DNA from: Cycas panzhihuaensis
Lineage: Eukaryota; Cycadophyta
Length of the DNA: 64,000 nucleotides
Assembly: GCA_023213395.1 (NCBI GenBank)
Contig: CM041465.1
Span: 96,975,741-97,039,740 of the forward strand
Reading direction: 5' to 3'
The translations under genes were made by a program, and so were the position numbers. Every line of letters starts with the position of its first letter. Position 1 is the first letter of the stretch. Positions 34,261 to 45,037 of the stretch are shown piece by piece. The notes beneath the pieces were generated by a model. The model saw nothing but the letters and a program-made list of their open reading frames with translations, was not told the DNA's origin and ran no database searches.

Positions 34261-35250
34261 CGATCCTCACATGGTAAGACTCATATAGTGAAGCCATCCC
34301 ATAGGAGGGTAAGAGACAAGGGGAGTAAGGTTGGGACCTCACAGAGAGGAGGAGGAGCCTAGGAAGGATGTGGTCTTTAAGTGGGGAGCAGATAGGCTAG
34401 GAGAGGATACATCACGAGGGTATGGTGGGCTCACATGACCATTGTACTATAGATTTTTAAGACAAGAAAGCTTCAAACCTCCAGGGGGTCTCTTATTACA
34501 CAAAGATACATGATTGTACCTACCCCCTATAAGGATTCTGGCTTCCTTAGGCACATGCTATCAATACTTTGTACCATTATTATTATTATTATTATTTATT
34601 TATTTATAGGTGTGTGTATGTGTGTACATGGGGACCACGTTAGTACCCCATTTTGATATATGCTTAGTCTATTTTGATGATTCTAGATATATGGATGTAG
34701 AGATCATAGTATGGATTGATTCATATTTTGTTGGATCATGTATGTATAGATGCTTTTAGCTCGAATGCTTTCTTTTATGTGGCACGACACTTGCACCAAG
34801 CACACATGATCACCCTATATGGTAGATGGCCTCACATGAGACCACAGTAAGGGGATCACATATATCCTTTGGATGGAACATGGGGATCCTACTAAGAAAG
34901 TGACTAGGTAGGCATATATACCCCAAGAAATAATCAAAGTGGGGATATGGATCCCAAGGGCTTTCCCAAGTAAAGACTCATGCTCATGAGCAGGCTAAGT
35001 CACGTCCTTAGATGAAACCCTAACTATGGGTGTGGTAGTGAATCAATACAACTAAACAACTACTAATATATGAAAAAAGAGGGATGCTTTATTGTTGAAG
35101 GGGGGTAAACAACTTGTTTGAAAAGGAATATGGCTTCCCCATCAATACACGAAGTGACCAAGATCCAAACATATGTTATGCCCCTAATATGAAGGTGTCA
35201 CGAGGTATTTAGGGGGTAGTTTAGGCTCATTTCAGAGTAATGGAAGGGTG
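34261..35250. other. E9 spacer after the antisense ORF
   Basis: No gene; this is the part shared with E3 (6374-7612). It has a TTA/TTTA run at 34576-34607 and TG-rich sequence at 34608-34640. Confidence 0.6.
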
Positions 35251-36600
35251 CCCATTCTACTTGAGAGCATAAGTGGTCACACATAGAATTTCTTTAGGAA
35301 CTTGATGTTTATGGCTTTGTTGAATTCAAGCCCTTCCAACATTGCTATCCTATACATGCCATTATTGAGGCTCTCAGGAATGATAAAGGGGCCCATCCAT
35401 TTAGGGCCAAATTTAGATAGTTGATCATGGAGGTATTCTAGTTTAAGGACTTGGTCCCTAAGGTTTAAGTGGTGAGGACATAAATATTTATCATATGTCC
35501 TACATGCCCTAGCCTTAGAAGCGAGGTTTACTTAGTACATAGCCAATTGATTCTCATCTAGGGCTTCAAGATCTAGGAGGTGGGCCTAGTAGTATGACTC
35601 CTCATTGATGAGACCCTGAAGAGAAACTCTCAAGGAGGGGATATCAACCTCCAAGGGGAGAACCACTATATTAGGGAGAATAGGGTCATTCTTATTATAG
35701 TGCAAATAGAGGTACAATAGGTCCAGAGGGTGAAATGAATCTAAAGATGCCAATCCTTTTGGGATTGGGCAATCATCTTCTTTAAAACATTGATAAGGGT
35801 CTTACTAAATGACTTGATTTAGCCATTAGCCTAGGGGTAGTAAGGGGATGAAGTCTTATGAGATATCTTGAATTTCTCACAAAGTTCATCCATCTCTTTA
35901 TTATAGAAAAGGGTACTATTATCTATGATTAGGATGTTTGGGACCCTAAATCGATAGATAATGTATTGGTAGATGAAGGTGGCAATTGTCTTGTCAGTAG
36001 TGGAGGTCAATAAAATAACATTAACCTATTTGGTGAAGTATTCCATTACCATCAAGATAAATTTATATTGAGATAAAAAATGAGGAGTAATGGCTCCAAC
36101 AAGGTCTAGATCCCATTGGGAGAAAGGCCATGAGGAGATAATAGGATGGATAGCCTCAGAAGTTAAATAGATCACATTGGCATGCTCCTAGCACTTGTGG
36201 CAATGTTACGCATAGGCGTGGACATCCTTGAAGAGGGACGACTAATAGTAGCCTATGTAGAGGATCCTTTAGGCTATGGATTGGCCTCGAAAGTGGCCTC
36301 TACAAATGCCATTATGACATTCATAGAGGATTTAGTTTGCTTTATCAATGCTAACACAATAGAGAAGGATACCATTAAAGGACCTCTTATACAATACATC
36401 CTCTATGAGGAAGTATTGCTTAGCAGTAATTCTAGCACACAACCTCACCTTATTGCTATCATTAGGAGGATATTATTGTCAAGTAAGGTACTACACAATA
36501 TCCCCATACCATTCATTGCTAGCTAATGGATGGAGAGACAAATCTTAGAGGACTAGGATGGGCTCATCAAGTAATGAATCATTGACTAGAATACTTGAAG
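35250..36600 (-). pseudogene. E9 integrase remnant
   Basis: The - strand is a heavily decayed Tat-like integrase parallel to E7 23590-24950. 'GPFIIPESLNNGMYRIA' (near 35400-35350) and 'KWMGPF' correspond to the C-terminal block. 'NTLINVLKKMIAQSQKDWHL' (near 35800-35740) and the upstream 'IIDNSTLFYNKEMDEL' (near 35930-35880) correspond to the core before and after the second catalytic residue, where Asp-Asn-Gly has become Asp-Asn-Ser. A + strand frame at 36182-36526 is a shadow. Position between RNase H and the antisense ORF agrees with the family order apart from the second RNase H. Confidence 0.65.
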
Positions 36601-37120
36601 GGTTCAGAATAGGGGCATTGACTAGTTACTGAACAACCACCATTCCCTTCTTAGATTTCATGCTAATAATCTTGAAGTCATATTCTTGAAGGGGGATGGC
36701 CTATTTACCCATCTTCCTAGTCAAGTTAGACCAAATTAAGAGATACCTTAATGGATCTAATTGGATGATCACATAGGTGGTATTTCCCAAGAGGCTATAC
36801 CTAAACTTCTTGGCTACATGGACCAAGACTAGACATTCCTTTCTAGTAGGAGGATAGTTTAGTTCAACTGCCACTAACGTATGACTGATGAAATATATGG
36901 CTCTCTTAGTCCTAAAATTATCTTCTTGGGATAACATGGATCTTAAGGACTCATTGGTGGCTGAGGTGTATAAAATAAATGGGTTATCAAAGAGGGGGCA
37001 CCAAGACAGGGGTGGAGACTAGGGCTCTTTTAAGTTCTTAAAATGCCTCCTAGACCTTAGAAGACCACACAAATGGCCCCCCCTTCTTAGAAGGTTAATT
37101 AGGGGCTTAGCATCTATGGT
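36600..37120 (-). pseudogene. E9 gypsy RNase H remnant
   Basis: A - strand frame at 36701-36937 reads 'MLSQEDNFRTKRAIYFISHTLVAVELNYPPTRKECLVLVHVAKKFRYSLL', cut here into its two recognisable blocks: the 'SQED...RAIYFISHTL' strand and the 'KECLVLV..AKKFRYSLL' helix, followed by 'PLRYLL'. These are normal gypsy RNase H motifs. Adjacent to RT as in E7. Confidence 0.85.
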
Positions 37121-37129
37121 AAAATTTGC

Positions 37130-37860
37130 CAATAAATGCCTTAAGAAGCCTAGCCTACCCAAAAATGACTTAATTTATTACTATGTTTTTGGAGGAGGCA
37201 TATCAAGGATGGCTTTGATTTTGTTAAGGTCAATTTAGATCTTAAAGATAAGGAAACCCAAAAGCTTACTAACGATTACTGCGAACACACACTTGAGCAG
37301 GTTTAGGCTAATATGGTATTTATGGCACCTTGTAAAAATAGCATGCAAGTCTACAGGGTGATTGGTCCTCCTACATGAAAGGCCCATTATGTCATCCATA
37401 TAAACATTAAGGATTTTGGTTATGATGTCATAAAGGATGAACTGCATTTCCCTTTGATAGGTGGCACCTGCATTCTTTAATTTAAAGGGCATTGCTTTGT
37501 AGGTAAACATGCTCCATGAAGTAGTGAGGGTCATCTTATGTTGGTCTTCAATAGATATTTGAATATAGTTATATCCAAAGAAGTTATCCATCAAGGACAT
37601 GATTTTAAGGCCTATAGTTTGATCAATCATTTAATCAATGAATGGTAGGGGGAAGTTATCTTTGGGATATACATTATTTATATCCCAAAAATCAATATAA
37701 ATTTGAACCATCCCATTCTTCTTGGTGATGAGAATGATGTTGGATACTGATTTAGGGTAATCAATGGAAGTAATTAGCCTGACATCTACGAGCTTCTCCA
37801 CTTTTATCTTTATGGTGACAAAGAGTTTAGGGTAAAGAGGGTATTATTTATACCACACAA
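37130..37860 (-). pseudogene. E9 reverse transcriptase remnant
   Basis: An open stretch at 37235-37630 (131 codons) carries 'KIMSLMDNFFGYNYIQI' (first catalytic Asp), 'MPFKLKNAGATYQREM', and 'NVYMDDIMGLS' with a YMDD catalytic box, then 'LNLLKCVF' of the palm/thumb. Upstream (37640-37860) is the 'VPKKNGWI..CVDFR'-type block with stops. This is a gypsy RT, better preserved than the E7 copy in its core. It would copy element RNA, but broken frames on both sides rule out function. Confidence 0.85.
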
Positions 37861-38054
37861 GGTAGGCTCCTAAGATGATTATAAGGTTATAGGTGATAAT
37901 GGAGGGGTCTATCCCCTTCATGTCCAAATAATCCCATACAAAGATGTCATGAAACTCTTACAATATGAGGGTATACTCCTCCATTTCTTTGGGGGTACAC
38001 TTTGCTCCAACCTTAATAACTTTACCAAGGATAAGGATGATGTCCCTGCATACA
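37861..38054 (-). pseudogene. E9 protease-RT linker, RT-proximal part
   Basis: Continues upstream of RT to the E10 insertion point. The ATACA at 38050-38054 is one copy of the E10 target duplication. The linker resumes at 40818 with 'HFKEGN' in the matching orientation. Confidence 0.6.
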
Positions 38055-38275
38055 TGTTGGAAATCAAACCTACAATAAGATATTCACAAATAGAACAAAT
38101 ACCTCTAGTATTGAATGGTACCCTTAAGGTACCTCAAATTGTATTAACAAAACATCCTTACAACAAATATCCATATGATACACTATGTGTGTATTTATAA
38201 TATATGATATGATAGTGAGTGTGGGATCCACTTGTATGTGGGACAAAATAAATATGCATTATCAATATTCCAACA
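38055..38275 (-). repeat. E10 3' LTR
   Basis: It runs TGTTGGAAATC to CAATATTCCAACA and is the reverse-complement relative of the E5 LTRs. The purine tract complement CTCCCCCTTAA follows at 38276-38286. Confidence 0.95.
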
Positions 38276-38299
38276 CTCCCCCTTAATGCACATTTTGAT

Positions 38300-39412
38300 C
38301 ATTTGTATTTGCAACTTCTTGTCCTTGGAAATGTCCTAAAAATGATGTCTTCAACTTGATCCTTATCTTCAATCTTGTAGCGATATCTTTGCTATAGAAT
38401 GATGTATTTATCTTGATTTTTGTCTTCAATTCTATACTGATGCCTTTATAGGATGATGTCCTCTGCTTGATTTCCATCTTCAATCCCGTAGTGATGATAT
38501 TGATGTAGTACCTCTAACAAGTGCCAATCATGATTCTTCATTATTCCTAGTCTAGTCTGATTTTGATGTAGATCTTGTAAATAACCATCTTTAAAAATAA
38601 CTTAATTATAATCATTATCCTATATAAATTCTTGATCACCATGTACAATAGTGATTTCTTCAACCTTTGGAGTAGAATCTTGATCAATTTGCATACTCTT
38701 TGAACTTGAATTAGTGCTCAAAGCAGGAACATCATTCAGACTAGAATCAATTCGAGACTCATCTTCTGTAGGACCATCAAATTCATATTCAATTTCTCTT
38801 GAAATCATGGTGTCATCTATATAAACCTTTATCGATTTATCACTTTCAATATCTTCATTAGTAGTTGTAGTCTCATCAATACATTTAACTATTGTTTCTT
38901 ATATTTAGTAGAAATTTCATTAGTTCTCATACATTCTTTATCTTGACATGTCGTTTCATTAGTATTGATGATATTTTCTTTATTCATTATACCTGTACTA
39001 TAACCATCGCTGATCTTAATTGCCTTTTTAATCATTCATTGTATCTCTTAAGGAGTTTGTTCAAATATGTCCCTTAAAAGATCCCAAGCTTCCTTAGTAG
39101 TACTTGCATGTTGAATCTTAGGAATGACAAAATGGTATATGGAAGGAATATTAGCCTTGTTTAATGTAATAAGAATTATGATGAATGCCTTTTTGTCTTT
39201 TTTCTCAAGCATTTCCTTTTCTTCTTCATCCTTAGGGATATCATATCCATCAGTAACAATCTTCCACAAACCTTTAGCTATAAAAAACATCTCATTTTAA
39301 TCATCCAAAAGAAGTAGTCTTCTCCATTACACTTAGGTATCAGAAGAAACGAATCCCTTAAGTAATATTCATTTGTTTCTTGAATATGTATAACCACATC
39401 ATTTTCCTCCAT
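38300..39412 (-). pseudogene. E10 gag-acidic tail protein
   Basis: Homologue of the E5 ORF, starting at the ATG complement at 39410-39412. It opens 'ENDVVIHIQETNEYYLRDSF' and 'GEDYFFWMIKMR' in one frame. A one-base deletion near 39290 shifts to the frame of 39048-39290 ('GLWKIVTDGYDIPKDEEEKEM', then 'TKEAWDLLRDIFEQTP'), where the Trp lost in E5 is intact. A stop follows. The acidic part resumes at 38620-38808 ('SSLNDVPALS', 'KVEEITIVHGDQEFI', nearly the E5 sequence). The C-terminal repeats are near 38340-38500. No zinc knuckle or pol. By family, gag packages element RNA; the tail is of unknown role. Confidence 0.8.
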
Positions 39413-40580
39413 GATTGTAAATGTACCTCCAAACAATGTCCCTTTTTCAATCAATAAATTCAGCCATCAATCTCAACAAACTTTCTCATATCTCATATCC
39501 CTCACATCACTGAATTCATTATCACATTATCACCTTGCCCATTTCTCATAAACAGTCATATAGAATCTAAAATACTCACTTCACCAAATCAATACCTTAT
39601 AAATCTCACAATGATCATTCATGACACATGTCATTATTAAATTTCCAAGACACACACTTCACTTAATTTCCTAAAATGAAACTCACACCACTACACCTAC
39701 AACTCAGGTAACTTCAATAAAAACTCATCCTTCTTTGCCCATTCAGTCAATTAAGACACATCATCAAACATGCCTAATCTCATCCTTAAACACGCCCAAT
39801 AAACACCTAATCTTGTCATGTAACCTCACATGCAATAAGCATCTCATTGTCTCATATCACTATCTTTCTTGCCCTTAAATTAGCCTTATCATGACTATAA
39901 AGTCCCTTCACATAAATCACATTCCAAGGAGCACTAAATCACCATATGCCACCCAACTCATTCATGCAAACACATGCACTATCGCTTCATTACCATACTA
40001 TATCATCATCACAATAGCTCTCTCATATGAACACATGTAAGAAGCCACTTAATTTGCCATTAAACAATCATCATCATACACCTCAAATCACCAATAGAGT
40101 GCCAAATATATTCACATCAACATAACTTAATGTCATCTCAAAAAGTACTCTCCCATGTACAACATATGCAAGAGAGTCTTAAACAGTCACCTCGTATTGC
40201 ACCATCACCCAATTTATTTTCTCATGTAAATTGCATATAAGAAAGCCTATAATCACCTCATCTCACCCATTAATCATGTCATTTCTTTCCTATAAATTAT
40301 AGTCAAATTTATGGCTCTTTGAAGTTGAGGTTATAGATCTGTCCTAAAAATATAGCGATGGAAAAAAACAGGTCAAAATTAATTTTGTTGTAATTTTTGC
40401 ACTTTCACCCCAAAATCTATAGTGTGACCACTTAAAATTTATAGAATGATCTATTTCATCTTAGTTTCTCTATTACTTTTTAGAAATTTCAATGTTTATT
40501 CTCTTGAATATGCTTTCCACCCTTGGTGGAACCTCCCAAATCACCGCTCCAACACCGAACAAAAACATGTCTCTTAAGCT
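39413..40580. other. E10 untranslated leader
   Basis: It matches the E5 leader (9074-10613) in reverse but is about 400 bp shorter. No coding content. Confidence 0.7.
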
Positions 40581-40595
40581 AGGTGCTCTGATACT
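40581..40595 (-). other. E10 primer-binding site
   Basis: GGTGCTCTGATACTA on + is TAGTATCAGAGCACC on -, the initiator tRNA-Met type with its first G decayed to A, beside the 5' LTR. Confidence 0.85.
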
Positions 40596-40596
40596 A

Positions 40597-40817
40597 TGTT
40601 GGAAATCAAACCTACAGTAAGATATTCATAAATAGAACAAACACCTCCAAGATCGAATGGTACCCTTAAGTTACCTCAAATTATATTAACAAAACATCGT
40701 TACAATAGATATCCATATGATACACTATGTGTATATTTATAATACATGATATGATAATGAATGTAGGATCCACTTGCATGTAGGACAAAATAAATGTGCA
40801 TTATCACTATTCCAATA
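40597..40817 (-). repeat. E10 5' LTR
   Basis: It is 221 bp, from TGTTGGAAATC to CTATTCCAATA, with a TATA-like element (TATTATAAATA on -) near 40736-40746. Confidence 0.95.
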
Positions 40818-41779
40818 ATACATGCCATTCCCCTCCTTGAAGTGAAGGGGAGCTTCGCTAATAGAAGGGAGCAATGGAGTATCAGGCTAATTTAGGTCAA
40901 CTAGAGATGACCCCAAGGCTAGACATTTCTAGAAATTAAGCCTATGGTGTCTAAAAGGGAGGTTGGGAATGGAGCCCACCAAATACTCTAATAAGGCCTT
41001 GTCATTCTTGAAGTAATCAATCCCATAGATAGTCTTACTTAATAGGAATGAAGGGTGAGGGGAAGAAGAAGCAACAGGTCTATAACGATCGATCTACCAC
41101 TTCATATAATTAGGGGACTCCTCAGAGGATGTCCTCCTATGTCATTATACCCTATTACATGAAGGGGGTACTTGGTTAGGACATGGGTTACAAGCTATAG
41201 GGTCATCTTACAGGAAGGGAGACTCCCCATCCTTGTCATCTATAGAGGATGATGAGTTTTTAGGGGTGGATGAAGATGAAACATATCAAGAGATTATGTA
41301 TGCAATGGGAGCATCAATGCATGGTTCCTAGGATGCGCTAGAAGTGGCATGATCAACTAGAGGAGACCTAGGTAAGGGCTTAGGACTCAGATGAAGTTAA
41401 GGTAGATGCCCCATGTAGATATTAAGGAGGGACATGGGATAAGAAGGTTCCATATACTCATCGTTAGACTAACAATCACCCATAGTGACAAGGTACCTAT
41501 AACTTCCTACACTGAAAGGGAAAAAATAGATTAGGTTTGAGGAGGAAGGGAGATGTTCTCCCTCTACTTTAGGGATGCTAAAGACATTAGTCAAATAGGT
41601 GATGGAGGGGATGAATGGATCCTTGTTACCCTCAGCTAGCTCATAAGCCACCTGACATGATTGATGAGATGATCAGATAGGAGGTGGTTCCTAAAAAATA
41701 ACTTTCATTTATACTTCTTGGATGAATTTGAGTTACCCCCAATGGGATGAGCACATGGATCCTATTTGATCGTGCCATG
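40818..41779 (-). pseudogene. E9 protease-RT linker, protease-proximal part
   Basis: A variable acidic linker with no catalytic motif. 'HFKEGN' near 40850 aligns with 'HFEEGN' of E7. A 60-codon frame at 41469-41651 is the longest open piece. Confidence 0.6.
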
Positions 41780-42020
41780 GGCATCCTAATAGATAGTTAT
41801 AATCCACATCAACCTCAAGGACTACTATATCAGTGAGGACAGTTTTATCCTCAAGGGTGAAAGGGATGGAAACCAATCCTAAGGGCATCTTCTTGCTACC
41901 ATCATAGCCTTGACATTGCTATGGAACTAGTTCAAGGGCTACTATACTCAAGTCTTGCATTATGCATAAGGGCATAATATTAATAGAAGAACTATTGTCT
42001 ACAACCATCCTTTTAAGAGT
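41780..42020 (-). pseudogene. E9 aspartic protease
   Basis: The - strand reads 'RMVVDNSSSINIMPL' (near 42000-41960), equivalent to the DSGSSxNIxP active-site loop with the catalytic Asp-Ser-Gly altered to Asp-Asn-Ser. Then 'GYDGSKKMPLGLVSIPF' (near 41905-41855) and 'TLEDKTVLTDIVVLE', and 'VDYNYLLGCP' (near 41790), the C-terminal LLGxPW signature. Retropepsin would cut the gag-pol polyprotein; the altered triad predicts no activity. Unlike in E7 the domain is uninterrupted, so it is the local reference for both E7 halves. Confidence 0.8.
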
Positions 42021-42099
42021 ACACTCAGGAGTGTCGATGGAAATGGTGAAGGGATAGTGCCATTGGCACTCCCTCTTACTTAAGGATGGGAGGTCCTTA

Positions 42100-45000
42100 A
42101 GGTCAAATGTTATAAGGTACTCTTAGTTTGGGGTAGCACCTAAAGCATGGATAGGAGTATCAGTTTGACCCAAAGCTTGGAAAAGAAGGGTGCATTGCTC
42201 TGAGTAACTTTGTAAGACATCCATCATAGACATTCCTATAGTCATGGTATGGAGCTCATTAATTATAGAGAATGACTTCCCTTTGTCAATGGGTTAGGGA
42301 AGTACCCTTTGAAAGTCATAATACCCAAGGTAAATAGGAATGGTCTTAGGGATCACAGGGATCTCAGAGGGAAAATTATCTATAGGAAGGTTTTGTTAAG
42401 TAGTGGAGGCCCTGATGGCCTCCTTATCCACTTGAGACTTCATGATCGAGCATAAAGGGGTAGTCTCAAGCATCTGAATGATTCTCTTCCCCTTATTTTA
42501 GGGTTGAGAAGATGAGAAAGATTGGAGATGGAAACCAAGAGGGGAAGATGAATCCTTGCCTCCTTTCCATTTATTTGCTTGGGAGTAGGGTTAGGAGACC
42601 ATCCCCTATTCCTTATCCCTTTATTTTAAGTAAGTTGGTCTTATTCCCCATGTTTAGGAAAGGGATCATGATGAACAAGTTTGTCTAAGTTAGGCTTAGA
42701 TGCCCATTTAGGAGAAGAATCACACTCAGAGGCAATCTTAGGGTGTTGCACCCAACATTGTGAATCTTCATGAAGACACTCACCATGGACGAAGCACCAT
42801 TTCTTCCTAGGGGAGGGTTTTCCCCTCTTTGCCTGAAAAGTTTGGGTATTCTAGCCTTTAGGTGATGTGGCTTGGGATGCCTAATGAATAGGCCTATGAG
42901 AATCTGAAGGTGACTTAGAGGGATAGAGCTTTAGCTGCTTCATCATACATTCAAACAAACATATGGAAGAGGTTAGAGGATCCAAGGTTCTATTTGTCGT
43001 ATGGGTAGGGGGCCTTAGAGGTTATTGGGGTCATTAGTCACACAATAGAGGGGGTGCCTCGTGTTATTATGATGACCTAGGAGGCTTCTTAGAACCACTT
43101 AGATCACAATGGCCTTAAGCGCCAAGTATTTTGCTATGGCAAACTCACATATCATTGCCCCTATTTTGAGGATTTTACATGGACTTCAGATCTAACGGTA
43201 TTCATAAAAATATCCCTCTTTAACTCTTTAGGTAATGTGGCCTTTATAGAGTGAAGGAGGTCCTGAAAATGCCTAATCAAGTCATGATTTATTTCATTAT
43301 GACCTTACTTGAGGGAGAGCAGGTCTTTGATCCCACTCTCAAAGGGATGAGCTATGTTAAAGTAGTTGATGAACTCATCCATAAGCTATTGGAAGGAGTG
43401 GATTGAATGGGTAGGGAGATGGTAGAACCACTTAAGGACATGTTTGTGTAAAGAATAAGGAAATAATTTCATCAATATGTGGTCGTAATCCTAATAATCG
43501 ATGTATGCCATGGAGAAACTCTTGATATGCTTGATTGCATTTTGTAACAAGGTACCATTAAATTTGGGCACTTCAAGAGGGTGAGGTGGTAGGTTAGTCC
43601 TGAGTTCCTTAATTGATAGCAACGTTAACCTATAGTCTAGGAAAGAATACACCCTTGGTTGAGTTAAAGGGTCAACTAGAGGCACAAGAGGAGGTAGATA
43701 TAGATACCTAGTTCCTCCTTGAGGGGTTTGGGCATATGAGGGATAAGGGTTCCCACATATTTGTTGGGAAGGAGTCATTCCCATTTGAGGGAAAGCTAAA
43801 TAGGAGGGAGGTAGGTAATAAAATCCTATTCTACCTTTAGGGTATGCCCCTTATTGAGAGGGCATATAAGAGTAAGGGTCTTGAGGAGGGAAAAATCCTC
43901 CTCAGGAATGTATCGTATACAAAGTTAAACATAAAGATAAGGAAAGGGGATGAGGTATGGGGTTTTAACCATATGGGCCACCTATAAGAGGTGTAACTCC
44001 ATAAGAATTTAGTGAATCCACTCTATAAACTAGGAGAGGGTTTTCCTTTCCATGCCCCTAAGGTTGGGACGTGTAACTTGAGGGAACATAAAGGGAAGAG
44101 TCCATCAGTTATAGACGAGGATGTATGGAGATGGGTCCCACATGACCTAAGGATTGGGGATGCAAAGGTCCCTTAGGTTACATGAAAGGAGCATGTACCA
44201 TGGTAGGTTAAGGCATGGTTGCTTAGTTTGGAAGGGGCATGCTTAACCTGATTTGGGATATGGGTGTGCCCTAGGGAGCCCCTTGGATATGAGGGGTGTT
44301 TGAAGAAGAAGAAATGATAGGAGTAGGTCCTATCATGGCCATGGATGATAATTGAGATGAAATAGAAGGTACAGGTGTAGAAGAGGATAGCACCATGCTA
44401 CGAAGGAGGCTATCTAGCCACCTCCAAGGTAGTTGGGTGCTTGTGACTCTAAATCACTGCCGTATTACCTCTACTATTTCCAAAGGAGTAGTTCCTACCT
44501 ACTCAGATGAGGTAGAAGGTTCCTCATATGGGGTAGGACCTACATGTTAGTCCTCATAGGAACTCTCACTAGGGTGATAGTATTCCATGGAGGTAGATGC
44601 ACCTATGTCATCTGTAGGAAATAGGTGAAAATTTGGGTGCTCTTGGTCACCTAAATAGAAAATAGGATCTTTGCCCTCTTGGGCAGGATCTTGAAGAGAA
44701 CTTGAGATTTAGGCTTAGGTTTCAAAGATATAGGTATGGTATACCCATGCTGACAGATATCCCTCCATTGCTAATTTAGAATCAGATGAGGGGATGGAAG
44801 AATATAAAAGTTCTTCTGAGATGAGGGGGAAGACCTTGCAAGCGATAGGAGAAGTATCACATTCACATCTTACCTAAAAGTCATAGAGGAAGTAAGACAA
44901 ATGAAATGATGAAGGCATTGGGGGTTGCCTAATGAATCAAGGGGATAAAGGAAGAAGAAGGAGAGGCTAACATGACAACCAAAAGGAGTTATAGTTCTCC
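42100..45000 (-). pseudogene. E9 Tat-like gag
   Basis: Long gag region read on -. Near 42830-42770 is 'KWCFVHGECLHEDSQCWV', a zinc-knuckle-like motif (C-x5-C-x-H-x4-C) as in Tat gags. The core at 43491-43784 reads 'YPSYAQTPQGGTRYLYLPP' and 'PLEVPKFNGTLLQNAIKHIKSF'. The same Pro/Tyr-rich leader and core order occur in E6 (13.9-14.3 kb, +). Multiple stops and shifts. Gag would form the particle. It ends near the primer-binding site at 45011. No intact frame over 100 codons remains. Confidence 0.7.
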
Positions 45001-45010
45001 TTTACTGGTA

Positions 45011-45030
45011 GATCCCTAGTATGGTCATGA
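45011..45030 (-). other. E9 primer-binding site
   Basis: GATCCCTAGTATGGTCATGA on + complements to TCATGACCATACTAGGGATC, matching the sites of E7 and E6. It lies 8 to 16 bp from the 5' LTR end depending on where that end is set. Confidence 0.6.
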
Positions 45031-45037
45031 GTGGAAT

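Larger units (their letters stand above)
38055..40817 (-). mobile_element. E10, second gag-only copia element
   Basis: 2763 bp, bounded by two 221-bp LTRs (38055-38275 and 40597-40817) and by a perfect ATACA duplication (38050-38054 and 40818-40822). It has the same family layout as E5, in reverse: LTR, PBS, long leader, gag-acidic ORF, purine tract, LTR. The LTRs differ at about 22 of 221 positions. There is no pol domain. It lies in the protease-RT linker of E9. Confidence 0.95.

Noticed and set aside
36182-36526. 114-codon + strand frame
   Set aside because: Shadow of the - strand E9 integrase remnant.
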